From the NCBI GenBank assembly GCA_001771055.1, contig MESS01000102.1:19337-25116 (forward strand): a stretch of 5,780 nucleotides of DNA, in the 5' to 3' direction. Source of the DNA: Caldithrix sp. RBG_13_44_9. GTDB lineage: Bacteria; Calditrichota; Calditrichia; RBG-13-44-9. Made by a program: the position numbers and the translations under genes. How positions within the stretch are numbered: position 1 is the stretch's first letter; each line of letters opens with the position of its first letter. The notes beneath the pieces are model-generated. The model was given only the letters and a program-made list of their open reading frames with translations, did not search any database and was not told the DNA's origin. Positions 5,338 to 5,780 of this stretch are shown here, piece after piece.

Positions 5338-5780
5338 ATGCAGATATTGATGCTGATGCGGGAATTTATAGAGGATATCAAAACCCAGAAAACCCGGGCG
5401 TTCTTAACTACCATCGCCATTTCCTGGGGCATTATTGCGGTCACTCTGCTGATGGCCTTCGGAGAGGGATTATCTTTCCGGATGAAAGAAGGATTAATGA
5501 ACGCCGGGGACCAGATCATCCGGGTATATGGCGGACAGACTACCAAGAAATGGGAAGGTCTGCCGATAGGCCGCCGTATCCTTCTCAGGGTGGATGATTG
5601 CAAGGTTATCGAAGAAAATATTCCGCAGGTGGCGGTGGCAGTTCCAGGCCTGGGAAGATGGGTACGGCTGAAAGTGGGAGAAAAAATTTCATCCACCCAT
5701 ATGGAAGGGGTTTTCCCGGAGTTTGAGTATTTACGCCGGACTTTTCACGGGACCGGTGGACGTTTCCTGAACGAGAAAGA
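5338..5780 (+). CDS. Second MacB/FtsX-family ABC permease, cut by the window edge
   Basis: The first 147 codons of a second permease are visible; the frame is open to the end of the window. Residues about 22-42 form TM1 (AFLTTIAISWGIIAVTLLMA), followed by the start of the MacB-type periplasmic core. It is a paralogue of the preceding gene: TM1 aligns, and PEFEYLRRTFHGTGGRFLNE matches PEYGEMRNIWPEAGGRWLNE at the equivalent position. The ATG at 5338 has AAGAG ten bases upstream and lies 28 bases after the previous stop, so the two genes are very likely co-transcribed. In-frame ATGs at 5350 and 5356 are possible but lack a ribosome site. As in its neighbour, no ATPase domain precedes TM1. The two probably form a heterodimeric permease with the upstream adaptor. 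Confidence 0.88.
   Translation, partial: MQILMLMREFIEDIKTQKTRAFLTTIAISWGIIAVTLLMAFGEGLSFRMKEGLMNAGDQIIRVYGGQTTKKWEGLPIGRRILLRVDDCKVIEENIPQVAVAVPGLGRWVRLKVGEKISSTHMEGVFPEFEYLRRTFHGTGGRFLNEK

Noticed and set aside
5312..5350. ATG at 5312 as the start of the second permease or of a leader peptide
   Set aside because: It is out of frame with the permease, gives only 12 codons and has no Shine-Dalgarno.

Overview
The window looks like the chromosome of a bacterium from the FCB group, probably an uncultured lineage such as Calditrichota, KSB1 or Marinimicrobia. This placement is inference. It rests mainly on the secreted peptidase at 875-2164, which ends in the 'YPNFPNPFN' FlgD-like / type A sorting domain typical of those phyla. 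Genes are about 50% GC in the lines I counted, and intergenic DNA is far richer in A+T. All three stop codons end normal genes (TAA, TGA, TAG), so the code is standard.

Layout. The left half is read on the minus strand. It holds a small helical-repeat protein (128-499) and an exported M14 zinc carboxypeptidase (875-2164). The 375-base gap between them contains a 141-base element with imperfect terminal inverted repeats built from a 9-base unit (660-800). The right half is read on the plus strand. First comes a short unit at about 2239-2619 with a promoter-like -10 box, a Shine-Dalgarno site, a very small hydrophobic ORF, a second tiny ORF in the same frame and a good intrinsic terminator. Then comes an efflux operon: a HlyD/MacA-type periplasmic adaptor (2765-3865), a MacB/FtsX-type ABC permease (4062-5309) and the start of a second, paralogous permease (5338 to the window edge).

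How the genes work together. The adaptor and the two permeases are probably parts of one MacAB-like tripartite transporter. In it, a heteromeric permease pair would be driven by a separate ATPase. No ATPase gene lies in the window, so it would have to be encoded beyond the right edge or elsewhere. The 196-base gap between adaptor and permease carries a palindromic intergenic repeat that may have been inserted into the operon. The peptidase and the repeat protein show no clear functional link to the transporter.

I see no established novel system. The least explained parts are the small terminator-bounded unit at 2239-2619 and the two intergenic repeat elements.
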